Positions 52,167 through 59,581 of a stretch of 64,000 bases of DNA are shown here, one piece after another. This DNA is from Clostridia bacterium (lineage in GTDB: Bacteria; Bacillota; Clostridia; Oscillospirales; CAG-272): positions 62,001 to 126,000 of the forward strand of contig JAFYLH010000006.1 in NCBI GenBank assembly GCA_017537175.1, in the 5' to 3' direction. The notes under the pieces were generated by a model. The model did no database searches. It saw only the letters and a list, made by a program, of their open reading frames with translations, and was not told where the DNA came from. The translations under genes were made by a program, and so were the position numbers. Within the stretch, counting starts at the first letter, position 1, and every line of letters starts with the position of its first letter.

Positions 52167-52428
52167 AGTAGCAAACAACGGCTTGCGAAAGCAGAGCTGA
52201 TGTTGCTGCCACTCGTTCACCTCGCTGCATCCGACACTGTCGGCGCTCGGCTCACTCCCCAACTGCGCTACACCTCGATTTTTGATGAATTAAGTTAAAG
52301 CAACAAAACTATAAGCTTTAACAAACCAATAGTTTGCCCGCAGGGGCTCCCTGCCGCTACACCTCGACATCTGTTATTTAATTTGCGGATAGTTTTATAA
52401 CACAATAAAAATGCAATGTCAAGACTGA
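52167..52428 (-). repeat. Decayed second tRNA-Pro locus
   Basis: About 260 bases without a gene. On the minus strand there is a promoter TTGACA (52422-52417), 17 bases, TATAAA (52399-52394); a tRNA 5' fragment CGAGGTGTAGCG (52366-52355); a GGCAGGGAGCCCCTGC hairpin; then a second tRNA 5' piece (52277-52259). This piece breaks into a GC-rich block with a CCGACA/TGTCGG hairpin. The stretch 52258-52425 parallels 48298-48455, which drives the intact tRNA, so the locus was duplicated and then lost its tRNA. Confidence 0.7.
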
Positions 52429-52429
52429 G

Positions 52430-52477
52430 TTGAAATAACACAGTGCCTAAATTGTTGAAATAACACAGTGCCTAAAT
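52430..52477. repeat. Two tandem copies of a 23-bp sequence
   Basis: TTGAAATAACACAGTGCCT plus four bases occurs at 52430-52452 and again at 52455-52477, exact, with a 25-base period. It sits at the junction between the decayed tRNA locus and the TIR gene. Confidence 0.8.
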
Positions 52478-52513
52478 ACATAAGACACACCGCTGCAGCG
52501 GTGTGTCTTATGT
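52478..52513 (-). terminator. 36-bp perfect palindrome at the TIR gene 3' end
   Basis: ACATAAGACACACCGCTG and its exact inverse, with no unpaired centre. It lies six bases after the TIR stop codon. There is no U-tract on the minus strand, so it may act as a 3' stabiliser rather than a classic terminator. Confidence 0.65.
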
Positions 52514-52518
52514 GTTTG

Positions 52519-53994
52519 TTAATAATCCTTTTTTCTTCCGCATATACCGCATTTCATTGAGCCGAACATACCCTTTTTAAAAGGACCTCCGCAGTACAAA
52601 CAGAGATTTTTCTCACGGCGCTGAGCCTGTACCTGCGCGCGCTGCTGTAATAGCATCTGATTTGTGGTGACCTCAAATTTACATTCCCTGACCTGAGAGT
52701 CCTCTACCCAAAACTCGGCTGTGTATTTATCACAGGGAACGGTACTGCCGTCACCGCCCTTTATTATCCATCCTTTTGCCGCTTTGTCATAGCTACTATG
52801 CCAGTCAAGGGTGAAGACCTCATTATATACCATTTCATCCTTGCTGTTTCTTATAACCATACCCACAGTAATACGGTTAAGACCGGATAATTCATACTGC
52901 CGGAGATTAAGATGAAAATACACTACGCTGAATACATCCAGACTGAATACAGTCTGATAGCTTCCGTTAGGCCATGCATTGTTGGCATCGCAGGAGCCTA
53001 TGGCACATATATTATGTATAAGCATAGGACCGTTTGCTCTCTTTTCCTTTTCGGTCTTAGGCTTTTCGGGCGCCGCGGCAGGCGAGGGAGCAGGGGCGTT
53101 TACTCCCAATATCTTGTCTATACCTCTTAAAAGATCCTGTGTTGCACCTATCTTGCCCAGATCCTGTGCCTGAAGCATTCTGAACTCGTCGGGCAGGTCA
53201 TAGGCATCCATATCCTTGTAGCAGGGGATAAGGGTCTTTGTTCTGTCGGCCGCTGTCAGCTTTAAAAAGCGGGACCACTCGTTTTTGACCCATACTGCAT
53301 CAAAATATTCGCTTTTGGTGGATATAACAAGCATAATTTTTGCGCTGTTAAGGGCGGCAAAAATATAGGGCTCATAGTGCTTGCCTATTTTGTCCTCAAG
53401 ACTGATACGGGCAAAAAATACATTCAGTCCCTTGGCTGTGAGCGCATCGTAAATATCCTGTGCTATGGTGCTGTCTATGGTTCTTTGTCTGTTTTCGTCC
53501 CTTTCCTTGTAGCATATAAAAATATCATAGGGCTTTTCGGTCTTGCTTATATATCGGAACTCCTCCATTATACGGTCGATCTCACAGGCCTCCTTGTAAT
53601 AGAGCTCCCTTGCTATCGGGTCCGAATTTTCTATAGCCGATTTAAAAGCCGCATCCTCACGGAGGTTACTGTATGAGGCTCTGTGACAGGTGGGAACCTT
53701 GTTGCCTGTTGCGGGGTCATCCACATATTCTATACCGTAATTACTGAGACAAAGACCCCAGTATGCTTCTGCCTCCTTGGGAAATTCTGCAATTATACCC
53801 TCGTATATGACAGATGCCTTGTCAAATTCTCCCGCCATACGCAGACGGGTCGCTCTGTTAAAGAGGTTTATCTTTTTTTCGTTGTCGGCATTGGGCACGG
53901 TCTGGCTTGTGCCGCAATAATCGCATTCGACTATCCTTACACCCTCGGTGATCTCAAGACTTCCGCCGCACATCTTACATTTAAAAACTGCCAT
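52519..53994 (-). CDS. TIR-domain protein flanked by zinc ribbons
   Basis: 491 residues from the ATG at 53994 (GGGGGG site); an upstream ATG at 54057 lies at the -35 box. The N-terminal zinc ribbon is CKMCGG..CDYCG; a TPR-like helical region follows (about 40-85), then a TIR domain (about 150-300) with KPYDIFICYKERDE and the putative catalytic glutamate in WVKNEWSRF. After an Ala/Pro linker come a beta domain and a C-terminal ribbon CLYCGG..CGICG. TIR domains with this glutamate often cleave NAD+ in immunity. No partner gene is next to it, so antiphage function is inferred. Confidence 0.85.
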   Translation of the reverse strand: MAVFKCKMCGGSLEITEGVRIVECDYCGTSQTVPNADNEKKINLFNRATRLRMAGEFDKASVIYEGIIAEFPKEAEAYWGLCLSNYGIEYVDDPATGNKVPTCHRASYSNLREDAAFKSAIENSDPIARELYYKEACEIDRIMEEFRYISKTEKPYDIFICYKERDENRQRTIDSTIAQDIYDALTAKGLNVFFARISLEDKIGKHYEPYIFAALNSAKIMLVISTKSEYFDAVWVKNEWSRFLKLTAADRTKTLIPCYKDMDAYDLPDEFRMLQAQDLGKIGATQDLLRGIDKILGVNAPAPSPAAAPEKPKTEKEKRANGPMLIHNICAIGSCDANNAWPNGSYQTVFSLDVFSVVYFHLNLRQYELSGLNRITVGMVIRNSKDEMVYNEVFTLDWHSSYDKAAKGWIIKGGDGSTVPCDKYTAEFWVEDSQVRECKFEVTTNQMLLQQRAQVQAQRREKNLCLYCGGPFKKGMFGSMKCGICGRKKDY

Positions 53995-54028
53995 TTTGTC
54001 CCCCCCTAAAAATATTTTCAATAACATA

Positions 54029-54057
54029 ATTATACAGCATGATACCGAATTTTGCAA
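54029..54057 (-). promoter_or_regulatory. Promoter of the TIR gene
   Basis: Minus strand TTGCAA (54057-54052), 17-base spacer, TATAAT (54034-54029). Confidence 0.78.
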
Positions 54058-54066
54058 TACAAAAAA

Positions 54067-54097
54067 ACAACCTCAGTATCAAAAATACCGAGGCTGT
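54067..54097 (-). terminator. Terminator of the LRR lipoprotein gene
   Basis: Minus strand ACAGCCTCGGTAT, loop TTTTG, ATACTGAGGTTGT (G-U pairs allowed), then TTTTTTT. Confidence 0.75.
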
Positions 54098-54114
54098 GTT
54101 AATGATTTGATTTT

Positions 54115-55020
54115 TCATCTTAATTCAAAGGGAATGTTGTTTTTCTGTGCATATGTATAAGCTATACTGTTTTCCTTGCATATCAGAGTCGTATCGCAGA
54201 ACAAAAAGGCTTCATAGCCGATATCCGTAATGTTCTGGCTCTCAAGGTTGACGGTTTTTAATAATTTCTGTCTCATAAAAGCATAGGATGCAATCTTTTC
54301 CACCTCCGGTGGCGGTGTGAAGTCGGTGTCCTGCTTGCCTAAGGGATAAAATAACAGTGTTTTCATATTCGCAGTATACAGAACACCGTCGCGGGAAGCA
54401 TAGGTGGTATTGCCTTCGTCAACCACGATGCTTTCAAGAGCTGTACAGTCCATAAAGGAATTACCGCCCATATGGATATTTTGGGTCATAGACAGCTCAC
54501 TTACAGACGCGGGTATATAAATCTCCTTCAGCGAGATACAGCCGTCAAAAGCGACCTCCTCTATTTTTGTCAGAGCATTGCCGAATGTAATGCCCCCTAG
54601 GGCCTCACAGTCCTTGAACGCACCCTCTTCTATACAGATGATCCTGTCCGAATTTTCCACCTCCGTAAGATTTTTGCAGTAAGCAAATGCAGAGTGGCCG
54701 ACGGTTACATTCTCTCCCAATATAATAACTCTTTCCAGCTGCTCGCACTCGTAAAATGCATGCTCGCTTATGTATGTGATGTTGTCTTCAAGAATTACGG
54801 TGTCAAACACTTCGTTTTTCCAGGGGGCGTCAATATAGTCGCAGTAGCCTTCTTTGAGGTTTTCGTGGCAGAAGGTTCCTATACTTCCGTCAGCGGATAT
54901 TCTTAATGTTTCGTTTTCAATACTCCATTCCAGAGTTTCGTTCATATCATAGGTCTTCTCACAGGATGCCAATATAATTACCGTTAATAAAGCAAGGAAT
55001 AACAAAAAGAATTTTTTCAT
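54115..55020 (-). CDS. BspA-type leucine-rich-repeat lipoprotein
   Basis: 301 residues. The signal peptide ends in the lipobox ILASC (Cys20). The body is built of LRR_5/BspA repeats (ISEHAFYECEQLERVIIL; IEEGAFKDCEALGGITF; IEEVAFDGCISLKEIYIP; IASYAFMRQKLLKTVNL). Such proteins are exported and often bind surfaces or host ligands. AGGAGG site, own promoter and terminator. It lies between the TIR gene and pepT. Confidence 0.87.
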   Translation of the reverse strand: MKKFFLLFLALLTVIILASCEKTYDMNETLEWSIENETLRISADGSIGTFCHENLKEGYCDYIDAPWKNEVFDTVILEDNITYISEHAFYECEQLERVIILGENVTVGHSAFAYCKNLTEVENSDRIICIEEGAFKDCEALGGITFGNALTKIEEVAFDGCISLKEIYIPASVSELSMTQNIHMGGNSFMDCTALESIVVDEGNTTYASRDGVLYTANMKTLLFYPLGKQDTDFTPPPEVEKIASYAFMRQKLLKTVNLESQNITDIGYEAFLFCDTTLICKENSIAYTYAQKNNIPFELR

Positions 55021-55052
55021 TTTTAAAACCTCCTTCCGTTGCTTTCAGCATA

Positions 55053-55081
55053 ATAATACCACTAATTGTGTTAAAAAGCAA
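55053..55081 (-). promoter_or_regulatory. Promoter of the LRR lipoprotein gene
   Basis: Minus strand TTGCTT (55081-55076), 17-base spacer, TATTAT (55058-55053). Confidence 0.65.
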
Positions 55082-55100
55082 GAGTATCCTCTTTTTTGTG

Positions 55101-55129
55101 TTTACAACAGCTTTTTTATTTGATATAAT
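55101..55129 (+). promoter_or_regulatory. pepT promoter
   Basis: TTTACA (55101-55106), 17-base spacer, TATAAT (55124-55129). Confidence 0.78.
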
Positions 55130-55162
55130 AAATATATAATCATCATAAACGAGGAAGATAAA

Positions 55163-56368
55163 ATGACAGTAAGCGAAAGATTTTTAAAATATGTTTCCTT
55201 TGGTACAAACTCTGACGAGAGCTCGGAGAGCTGTCCGTCAACTGCGTGTCAGCTTGAGCTGGGCAGATATCTGGCAGAGGAATTAAAGCAGATAGGACTA
55301 AGTGATGTAGAATTAGACAAGGACGGATATGTTTACGGCTTTATCCCTGCAAGCGCAGGCAGAGAAAAAGACCCCTCCATAGGCTTTGTTGCCCATATGG
55401 ACACAAGTAACGCCGTAAAGGGTGACAATATCAACCCTCAGGTCATAAAATACACCGGCGGGGATATCGAGCTTGGTTGTGGTATGAGCCTTGATATAAA
55501 AAGCTTTCCCTATCTTGAAAAATGGCAGGGAAGTGATATCATCACAACCGACGGAACAACACTTTTAGGTGCTGACGATAAGGCGGGAATTGCGGAGATC
55601 TTCACCGCCTGCGAGTATATTGTAAGCCACCCCGAAATAAGCCATCCGAGGATCGCTGTGGGTATTACCCCCGACGAGGAGATCGGCAGAGGTGCCGACC
55701 GCTTTGATATAAAGAAGTTCGCCTGTGACTGGGCATATACCGTTGACGGCGGAGAGTTAGGCGAGATCGAATACGAAAACTTTAACGGTGCATCCTTAAA
55801 GCTTACCGTTCACGGCATCAACATCCATCCCGGCAGCGCAAAGAACAGAATGAAGAACGCAGCTCTTTTAGCGGCAGAATTTATAAATATGATGCCTGTT
55901 GCCGAGACTCCCGCACATACCGAGGGCTACGAGGGCTTTTATCACCTTTGCGATATGAAGGGGGATGAGACCACGGCAGAGCTTTTCTATATCATCCGTG
56001 ACCACGATATGGAAAAATTCACACAGCGTAAGATCTTTGTCCGCAATCTTGTAAACTATCTTAACGGTGTTTATGGCAAGGATACCTTTGAAGCCGAGAT
56101 CAAGGACAGCTACTTCAATATGAAGGAAAAGATCACTCCCCATATGCATATTATCGACAATGCGGTAAACGCTATGAAATCGGCAGGGGTAGAGCCTATG
56201 ATAGTTCCTATCAGAGGAGGAACCGACGGAGCAAGACTTTCCTTTGAGGGTCTGCCCTGTCCCAATCTTTCCACAGGCGGTGCCAATTTCCACGGTGTCA
56301 AGGAATTTATTCCGGTTAAGGCTATGGAAAAGATGGTCGAGGTAGTTGTTACCTTAATGAAAAACTAA
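55163..56368 (+). CDS. pepT: Peptidase T (tripeptide aminopeptidase)
   Basis: 401 residues. An M20 dizinc exopeptidase releasing the N-terminal residue of tripeptides in the cytoplasm. Metal and catalytic motifs: VAHMDTS, LLGADDKAGIAEI, TPDEEIGRGADRF, and C-terminal RGGTDGARLSFEG. The dimerisation domain contains HGINIHPGSAKNRMKNA. A truncated duplicate of its 5' end lies 3.3 kb upstream at 51886-52166. Own promoter and UUCG-loop terminator. Confidence 0.95.
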   Translation: MTVSERFLKYVSFGTNSDESSESCPSTACQLELGRYLAEELKQIGLSDVELDKDGYVYGFIPASAGREKDPSIGFVAHMDTSNAVKGDNINPQVIKYTGGDIELGCGMSLDIKSFPYLEKWQGSDIITTDGTTLLGADDKAGIAEIFTACEYIVSHPEISHPRIAVGITPDEEIGRGADRFDIKKFACDWAYTVDGGELGEIEYENFNGASLKLTVHGINIHPGSAKNRMKNAALLAAEFINMMPVAETPAHTEGYEGFYHLCDMKGDETTAELFYIIRDHDMEKFTQRKIFVRNLVNYLNGVYGKDTFEAEIKDSYFNMKEKITPHMHIIDNAVNAMKSAGVEPMIVPIRGGTDGARLSFEGLPCPNLSTGGANFHGVKEFIPVKAMEKMVEVVVTLMKN

Positions 56369-56372
56369 AATG

Positions 56373-56400
56373 AAAATCCAAGCTTCGGCTTGGATTTTTT
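56373..56400 (+). terminator. pepT terminator
   Basis: AAAATCCAAGC, TTCG loop, GCTTGGATTTTTT. Confidence 0.92.
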
Positions 56401-56403
56401 ATG

Positions 56404-56460
56404 TTGACAAAAGTTTTTTTATATGATAAAATAACAAACGATATATAACAAATGTTATTT
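56404..56460 (+). promoter_or_regulatory. TetR-ABC operon promoter and putative operator
   Basis: TTGACA (56404-56409), 17-base spacer, TAAAAT (56427-56432). Around the predicted transcription start lies an inverted repeat AAATAACA..TGTTATTT (56429-56460), a possible autoregulatory TetR site. Confidence 0.7.
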
Positions 56461-56473
56461 TACGGAGGTTGTT

Positions 56474-57040
56474 ATGCCGCCTAAGGTTAAAATTACAAAA
56501 GAGGATATAATAAAAACAGCTCTGGAGCTTGTACGCAACAAGGGAACAGAGGCTCTGAACGCGAGGTCTGTAGCCGCAGAGCTTAACTGCTCCACACAGC
56601 CGGTTTTTTCGAACTTTGCCACTATGGATGAATTACAAAATGCGACTCTTGCCGCCGCATATGATATTTATTTCGATTTTATCGAAAGAGAAGTCAATAG
56701 CGGAAAATACCCGAGGTATAAGTCCTTCGGTATGGCTTATATCCGCTTTGCCGAGGAGGAAAAACAGCTTTTCAAGCTTCTCTTTATGCGTGACAGAGGA
56801 GGAGAGGATATATCTCCCACTCCTGATTTTACCGAATCGGTGGAGATGATAATGAAAGCAAACTCTGTCACAAGGGAAAAAGCCGAGCTTATACATCTTG
56901 AAATGTGGGCGTGTGTTCACGGTATCGGCACGATGCTTGCCACCTCCTTTTTGTCCCTTGACGAGGACCGTATAAGCAATATGCTTTCCGACATATATCT
57001 TGGCATATGCCAAAGGAAGATGAATGATGAATGCAATTGA
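56474..57040 (+). CDS. TetR-family transcriptional regulator
   Basis: 188 residues. The N-terminal helix-turn-helix (ITKEDIIKTALELVRNKGTE, VAAELNCSTQPVFSNFATMD) is followed by a helical ligand-binding domain with no recognised specificity. It overlaps the ATPase gene by 17 bases, so it probably represses its own operon and senses the exported compound (inference). Confidence 0.9.
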   Translation: MPPKVKITKEDIIKTALELVRNKGTEALNARSVAAELNCSTQPVFSNFATMDELQNATLAAAYDIYFDFIEREVNSGKYPRYKSFGMAYIRFAEEEKQLFKLLFMRDRGGEDISPTPDFTESVEMIMKANSVTREKAELIHLEMWACVHGIGTMLATSFLSLDEDRISNMLSDIYLGICQRKMNDECN

Positions 57041-57755
57041 GATAAAAAATCTTACAAAAAAATATCGTGATACAACCGCTGTTGACTCTCTGTCTCTTGA
57101 TATCAAAGAGGGTGAGCTCTTCTCGCTTTTGGGCGTCAACGGTGCGGGCAAGACCACTACCATAAAGATGCTTTCCTGCCTCACATCCCCCACCTCGGGT
57201 GATGCTCTGCTTATGGGTAAAAGTATTTGCGGTGAAGCTGCCGAGGTGAAGAAGCTTATTGCGGTATCCCCTCAGGAAACAGCGGTTGCACCGGGACTTA
57301 CCGTCAGAGAAAACCTTGAGCTTATATGCGGTGTCTACGGCTTTTCTAAGGATAAACAGAATACAAAGATAAAAGAGCTTTCCGAGCTTTTGGGACTTGA
57401 TATCAAATCTAAGAAAAAAGCAGGTAAGCTCTCGGGCGGATGGCAGCGTAGATTAAGCATTGCTATGGCACTTATAAGTGAGCCTGAGATACTTTTCCTT
57501 GACGAGCCTACTCTTGGTCTTGATGTTATTGCCAGAAGTGAGCTGTGGGATATTATCCGTTCGCTTAAGGGCAAGGTTACCATAATACTTACCACCCACT
57601 ATATGGAGGAGGCTGAGGCTTTATCCGACCGTATTGCCATAATGAAGGACGGAAAGCTCCTTATCTGTGATACGGCGGAGGCTATCAAGGCAAAGGCAGG
57701 CACCGACAGCTTTGAAAAGGCATTTATAAATATTGTCAAGGGGGTGTCAAAATGA
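57024..57755 (+). CDS. ABC transporter ATP-binding protein (drug/lipid export type)
   Basis: 243 residues. Walker A LGVNGAGKTTT, signature KLSGGWQRRLSIAMAL (Gln followed by an aromatic variant), Walker B EILFLDEPTLGLD, and H-loop LTTHYMEEAEAL belong to the DRI/NatA-like export ATPases. Two adjacent ATGs (57024, 57027) are possible starts after AAAGGA. It overlaps the permease gene by four bases. Confidence 0.92.
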   Translation: MMNAIEIKNLTKKYRDTTAVDSLSLDIKEGELFSLLGVNGAGKTTTIKMLSCLTSPTSGDALLMGKSICGEAAEVKKLIAVSPQETAVAPGLTVRENLELICGVYGFSKDKQNTKIKELSELLGLDIKSKKKAGKLSGGWQRRLSIAMALISEPEILFLDEPTLGLDVIARSELWDIIRSLKGKVTIILTTHYMEEAEALSDRIAIMKDGKLLICDTAEAIKAKAGTDSFEKAFINIVKGVSK

Positions 57756-58483
57756 GAATGCTTACATTTGCCAAAAGAAACACCAAGGAGATCCTCCGTG
57801 ACCCTCTGAATTTAGCTTTTGGCCTGGGCTTTCCCCTTGTGCTTATATTACTTTTAAGTGCTATTCAGGCAAATGTTCCTGTAGAGCTGTTTGTAATAGA
57901 AAGTCTTGCCCCCGGTGTTACGGTGTTCGGTCTTTCCTTTATGACCCTGTTTTCGGCAACACTTATCTCCAAGGACCGCAAAAGCGCACTTTTGCAAAGA
58001 CTTTATACCACACCGCTGACCCCTGTGGATTTTATACTGGGATATACCCTGCCCATACTTCCCATAGCCATCGGACAGTCGGTGATATGCTATATTGCAG
58101 CAGTTATCCTGGGGCTTGATGTAACTGTAAATATAATTTATGCCATACTTTTTATAATTCCCGTATCCCTGTTATATATCGGTATGGGTCTGCTCTTTGG
58201 CAGTATCCTCACCGACAAGCAGGTTGGGGGAATATGCGGAGCGCTGCTTACCAATCTGTCAGCCTGGCTTTCGGGAGTCTGGTTTGACCTTGAGCTTGTG
58301 GGCGGAGTGTTTAAAAGGATAGCATATGCACTGCCCTTTGTTCACGCAGTCGAGCTTGAACGCTCTGTACTGTCGGGTAATTTTGGTGACATCATACCCC
58401 ATTTACTGTGGGTGCTGGGCTATGCCGCAGTAATATTAGTACTGGCGGTGCTTTTATTCCTTCGTCAAATGAAAAAACAGTAA
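57752..58483 (+). CDS. ABC-2 type export permease
   Basis: 243 residues with six membrane helices. The ABC-2 family pattern is seen (AKRNTKEILRDPLNLAFGLG at the start; SKDRKSALLQRLYTTPLTP; a late LSAWLSGVWF). With the preceding ATPase it forms an exporter, controlled by the TetR protein. The substrate is unknown. Confidence 0.88.
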   Translation: MRMLTFAKRNTKEILRDPLNLAFGLGFPLVLILLLSAIQANVPVELFVIESLAPGVTVFGLSFMTLFSATLISKDRKSALLQRLYTTPLTPVDFILGYTLPILPIAIGQSVICYIAAVILGLDVTVNIIYAILFIIPVSLLYIGMGLLFGSILTDKQVGGICGALLTNLSAWLSGVWFDLELVGGVFKRIAYALPFVHAVELERSVLSGNFGDIIPHLLWVLGYAAVILVLAVLLFLRQMKKQ

Positions 58484-58492
58484 TAACACTTT

Positions 58493-58519
58493 AAAAAGCA
58501 GCCAACCGGCTGCTTTTTT
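58493..58519 (+). terminator. Terminator of the TetR-ABC operon
   Basis: AAAAAGCAGCC, AACC loop, GGCTGCTTTTTT. Confidence 0.92.
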
Positions 58520-58546
58520 TAGTGTATAGGAAATTGCTCCATTCCG

Positions 58547-58614
58547 TGCGATACAGCAGGATCGATCCCTGCTCTACAGAGCGCAGTTTGGGTGGGGCAA
58601 CTTGCCCCTTTTTT
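58547..58614 (+). ncRNA. Candidate small structured RNA ending in a terminator
   Basis: Between two operons. An outer TGCG/CGCA pair (58547-58550, 58582-58585) encloses the hairpin AGCAGGAT-CG-ATCC-C-TGCT (58555-58573). An alternative GCTC/GAGC hairpin lies at 58571-58582. The final hairpin GGGGCAA/TTGCCCC plus six T residues (58594-58614) is a strong intrinsic terminator. The previous operon already has its own terminator upstream. No promoter was found, so it may be an independent RNA or a second terminator. Confidence 0.4.
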
Positions 58615-58624
58615 ACTTTTTATA

Positions 58625-58677
58625 TTGACAAACACAATACCTCGTGATATGATGTATTACGAAACGGGAGGTATTGT
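58625..58677 (+). promoter_or_regulatory. PadR promoter and large dyad operator
   Basis: TTGACA (58625-58630), 17-base spacer, TATGAT (58648-58653). A perfect inverted repeat ACAATACCTC / GAGGTATTGT (58634-58643, 58668-58677) runs from the spacer to the base before the ATG. It includes the ribosome site and encloses a second near-dyad CGTGATA..TATTACG (58643-58661). A PadR dimer bound here would block both promoter and ribosome access. Confidence 0.82.
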
Positions 58678-58995
58678 ATGGATAATCAGTTAAAGCGCGG
58701 CTTACTTGATGTGTGTGTTCTTGCCGCCATAAAAAACGAAGAATCATACGGCTATAAGATCATCAAGGATCTTAAGCCCTGCGTAGAGCTGTCCGAGTCT
58801 ACGCTTTATACCATACTCAAGCGCCTTGAAAATGCCGGGATGCTGACGGTGCGTACTGCCGAGCACTCGGGCAGACTGCGAAAATACTATCGCATAACCA
58901 AAGCGGGTCTGGGACGCATTGAGGATTTTAAGGACGAGTGGAAGGCAGTTATGACCATATACAGCTTTGTCACAAAGGAGGATATTGATGAATAA
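58678..58995 (+). CDS. PadR-family transcriptional regulator
   Basis: 105 residues. A winged helix of the PadR type: LKRGLLDVCVLAAIKNEESY, YGYKIIKDL, ESTLYTILKRLENAGML and RKYYRITKAG. It is short, with no C-terminal dimerisation arm beyond one helix. It overlaps the DUF1700 gene. PadR-DUF1700-DUF4097 operons are frequent in Firmicutes and linked to envelope stress. Confidence 0.93.
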   Translation: MDNQLKRGLLDVCVLAAIKNEESYGYKIIKDLKPCVELSESTLYTILKRLENAGMLTVRTAEHSGRLRKYYRITKAGLGRIEDFKDEWKAVMTIYSFVTKEDIDE

Positions 58996-59581
58996 GAATG
59001 ATTTTCTTGAAGAGCTCAGGAATAAGCTTTCAAGCCTGCCTGATGATGAGAGGGATGAACGGATCGCATTTTACTGCGAGATGATAGATGACCGTATAGA
59101 GGAGGGACTTTCTGAGGAGGCGGCGGTGGCTGAGATATCCGATCTTGACGATACTCCTTACAATACGGATAGCTCTGCCCAAAATACCTCAAGCAAAAAA
59201 ACGGATCGGAAGAGAAAGCTGAGTGCTGTTGAGATAACCCTACTTATAGTGGGCTTTCCCATATGGCTTCCCATACTTGTATCCGTGTTTGCGGTATATA
59301 TATCCTTATTTGCGGCTCTGTGGTCGGTGGTGGTGTCGCTGTGGTCGGTGTTTGCATCCCTTGCGGCAACATCCCTTGGCTGTGTTGCAGGCGGAGTTGT
59401 TATTATCGCAGGCGGAGAAACACTTCCGGGTATTGCTCTGATTGCCGCAGGACCTGTTTGTGCAGGGCTGTCGATACTAATGTTTATGCTTTGTACTCTT
59501 GTAACCAAGGCAAGTGCGCGGCTCTGTGCGGCAACGGTGTGTGCAGTAAAAGCATGGTTTAAAAAATGGAGGAGCGCATAA
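58988..59581 (+). CDS. DUF1700 membrane protein
   Basis: 197 residues from the ATG at 58988 (GGAGG six bases upstream, inside padR). The N-terminal helical motif FLEELRNKLSSLPDDERDER, then YCEMIDDRIEEGLSEEAAV, defines DUF1700; a Ser/Lys linker and about four membrane helices rich in Ala and Ser follow. Function unknown; likely works with the following DUF4097 protein. It overlaps that gene by one base. Confidence 0.88.
   Translation: MNKNDFLEELRNKLSSLPDDERDERIAFYCEMIDDRIEEGLSEEAAVAEISDLDDTPYNTDSSAQNTSSKKTDRKRKLSAVEITLLIVGFPIWLPILVSVFAVYISLFAALWSVVVSLWSVFASLAATSLGCVAGGVVIIAGGETLPGIALIAAGPVCAGLSILMFMLCTLVTKASARLCAATVCAVKAWFKKWRSA

Noticed and set aside
51784..52430. A second functional pepT
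   Set aside because: It has an internal stop and loses homology after about 94 codons, before most catalytic residues.
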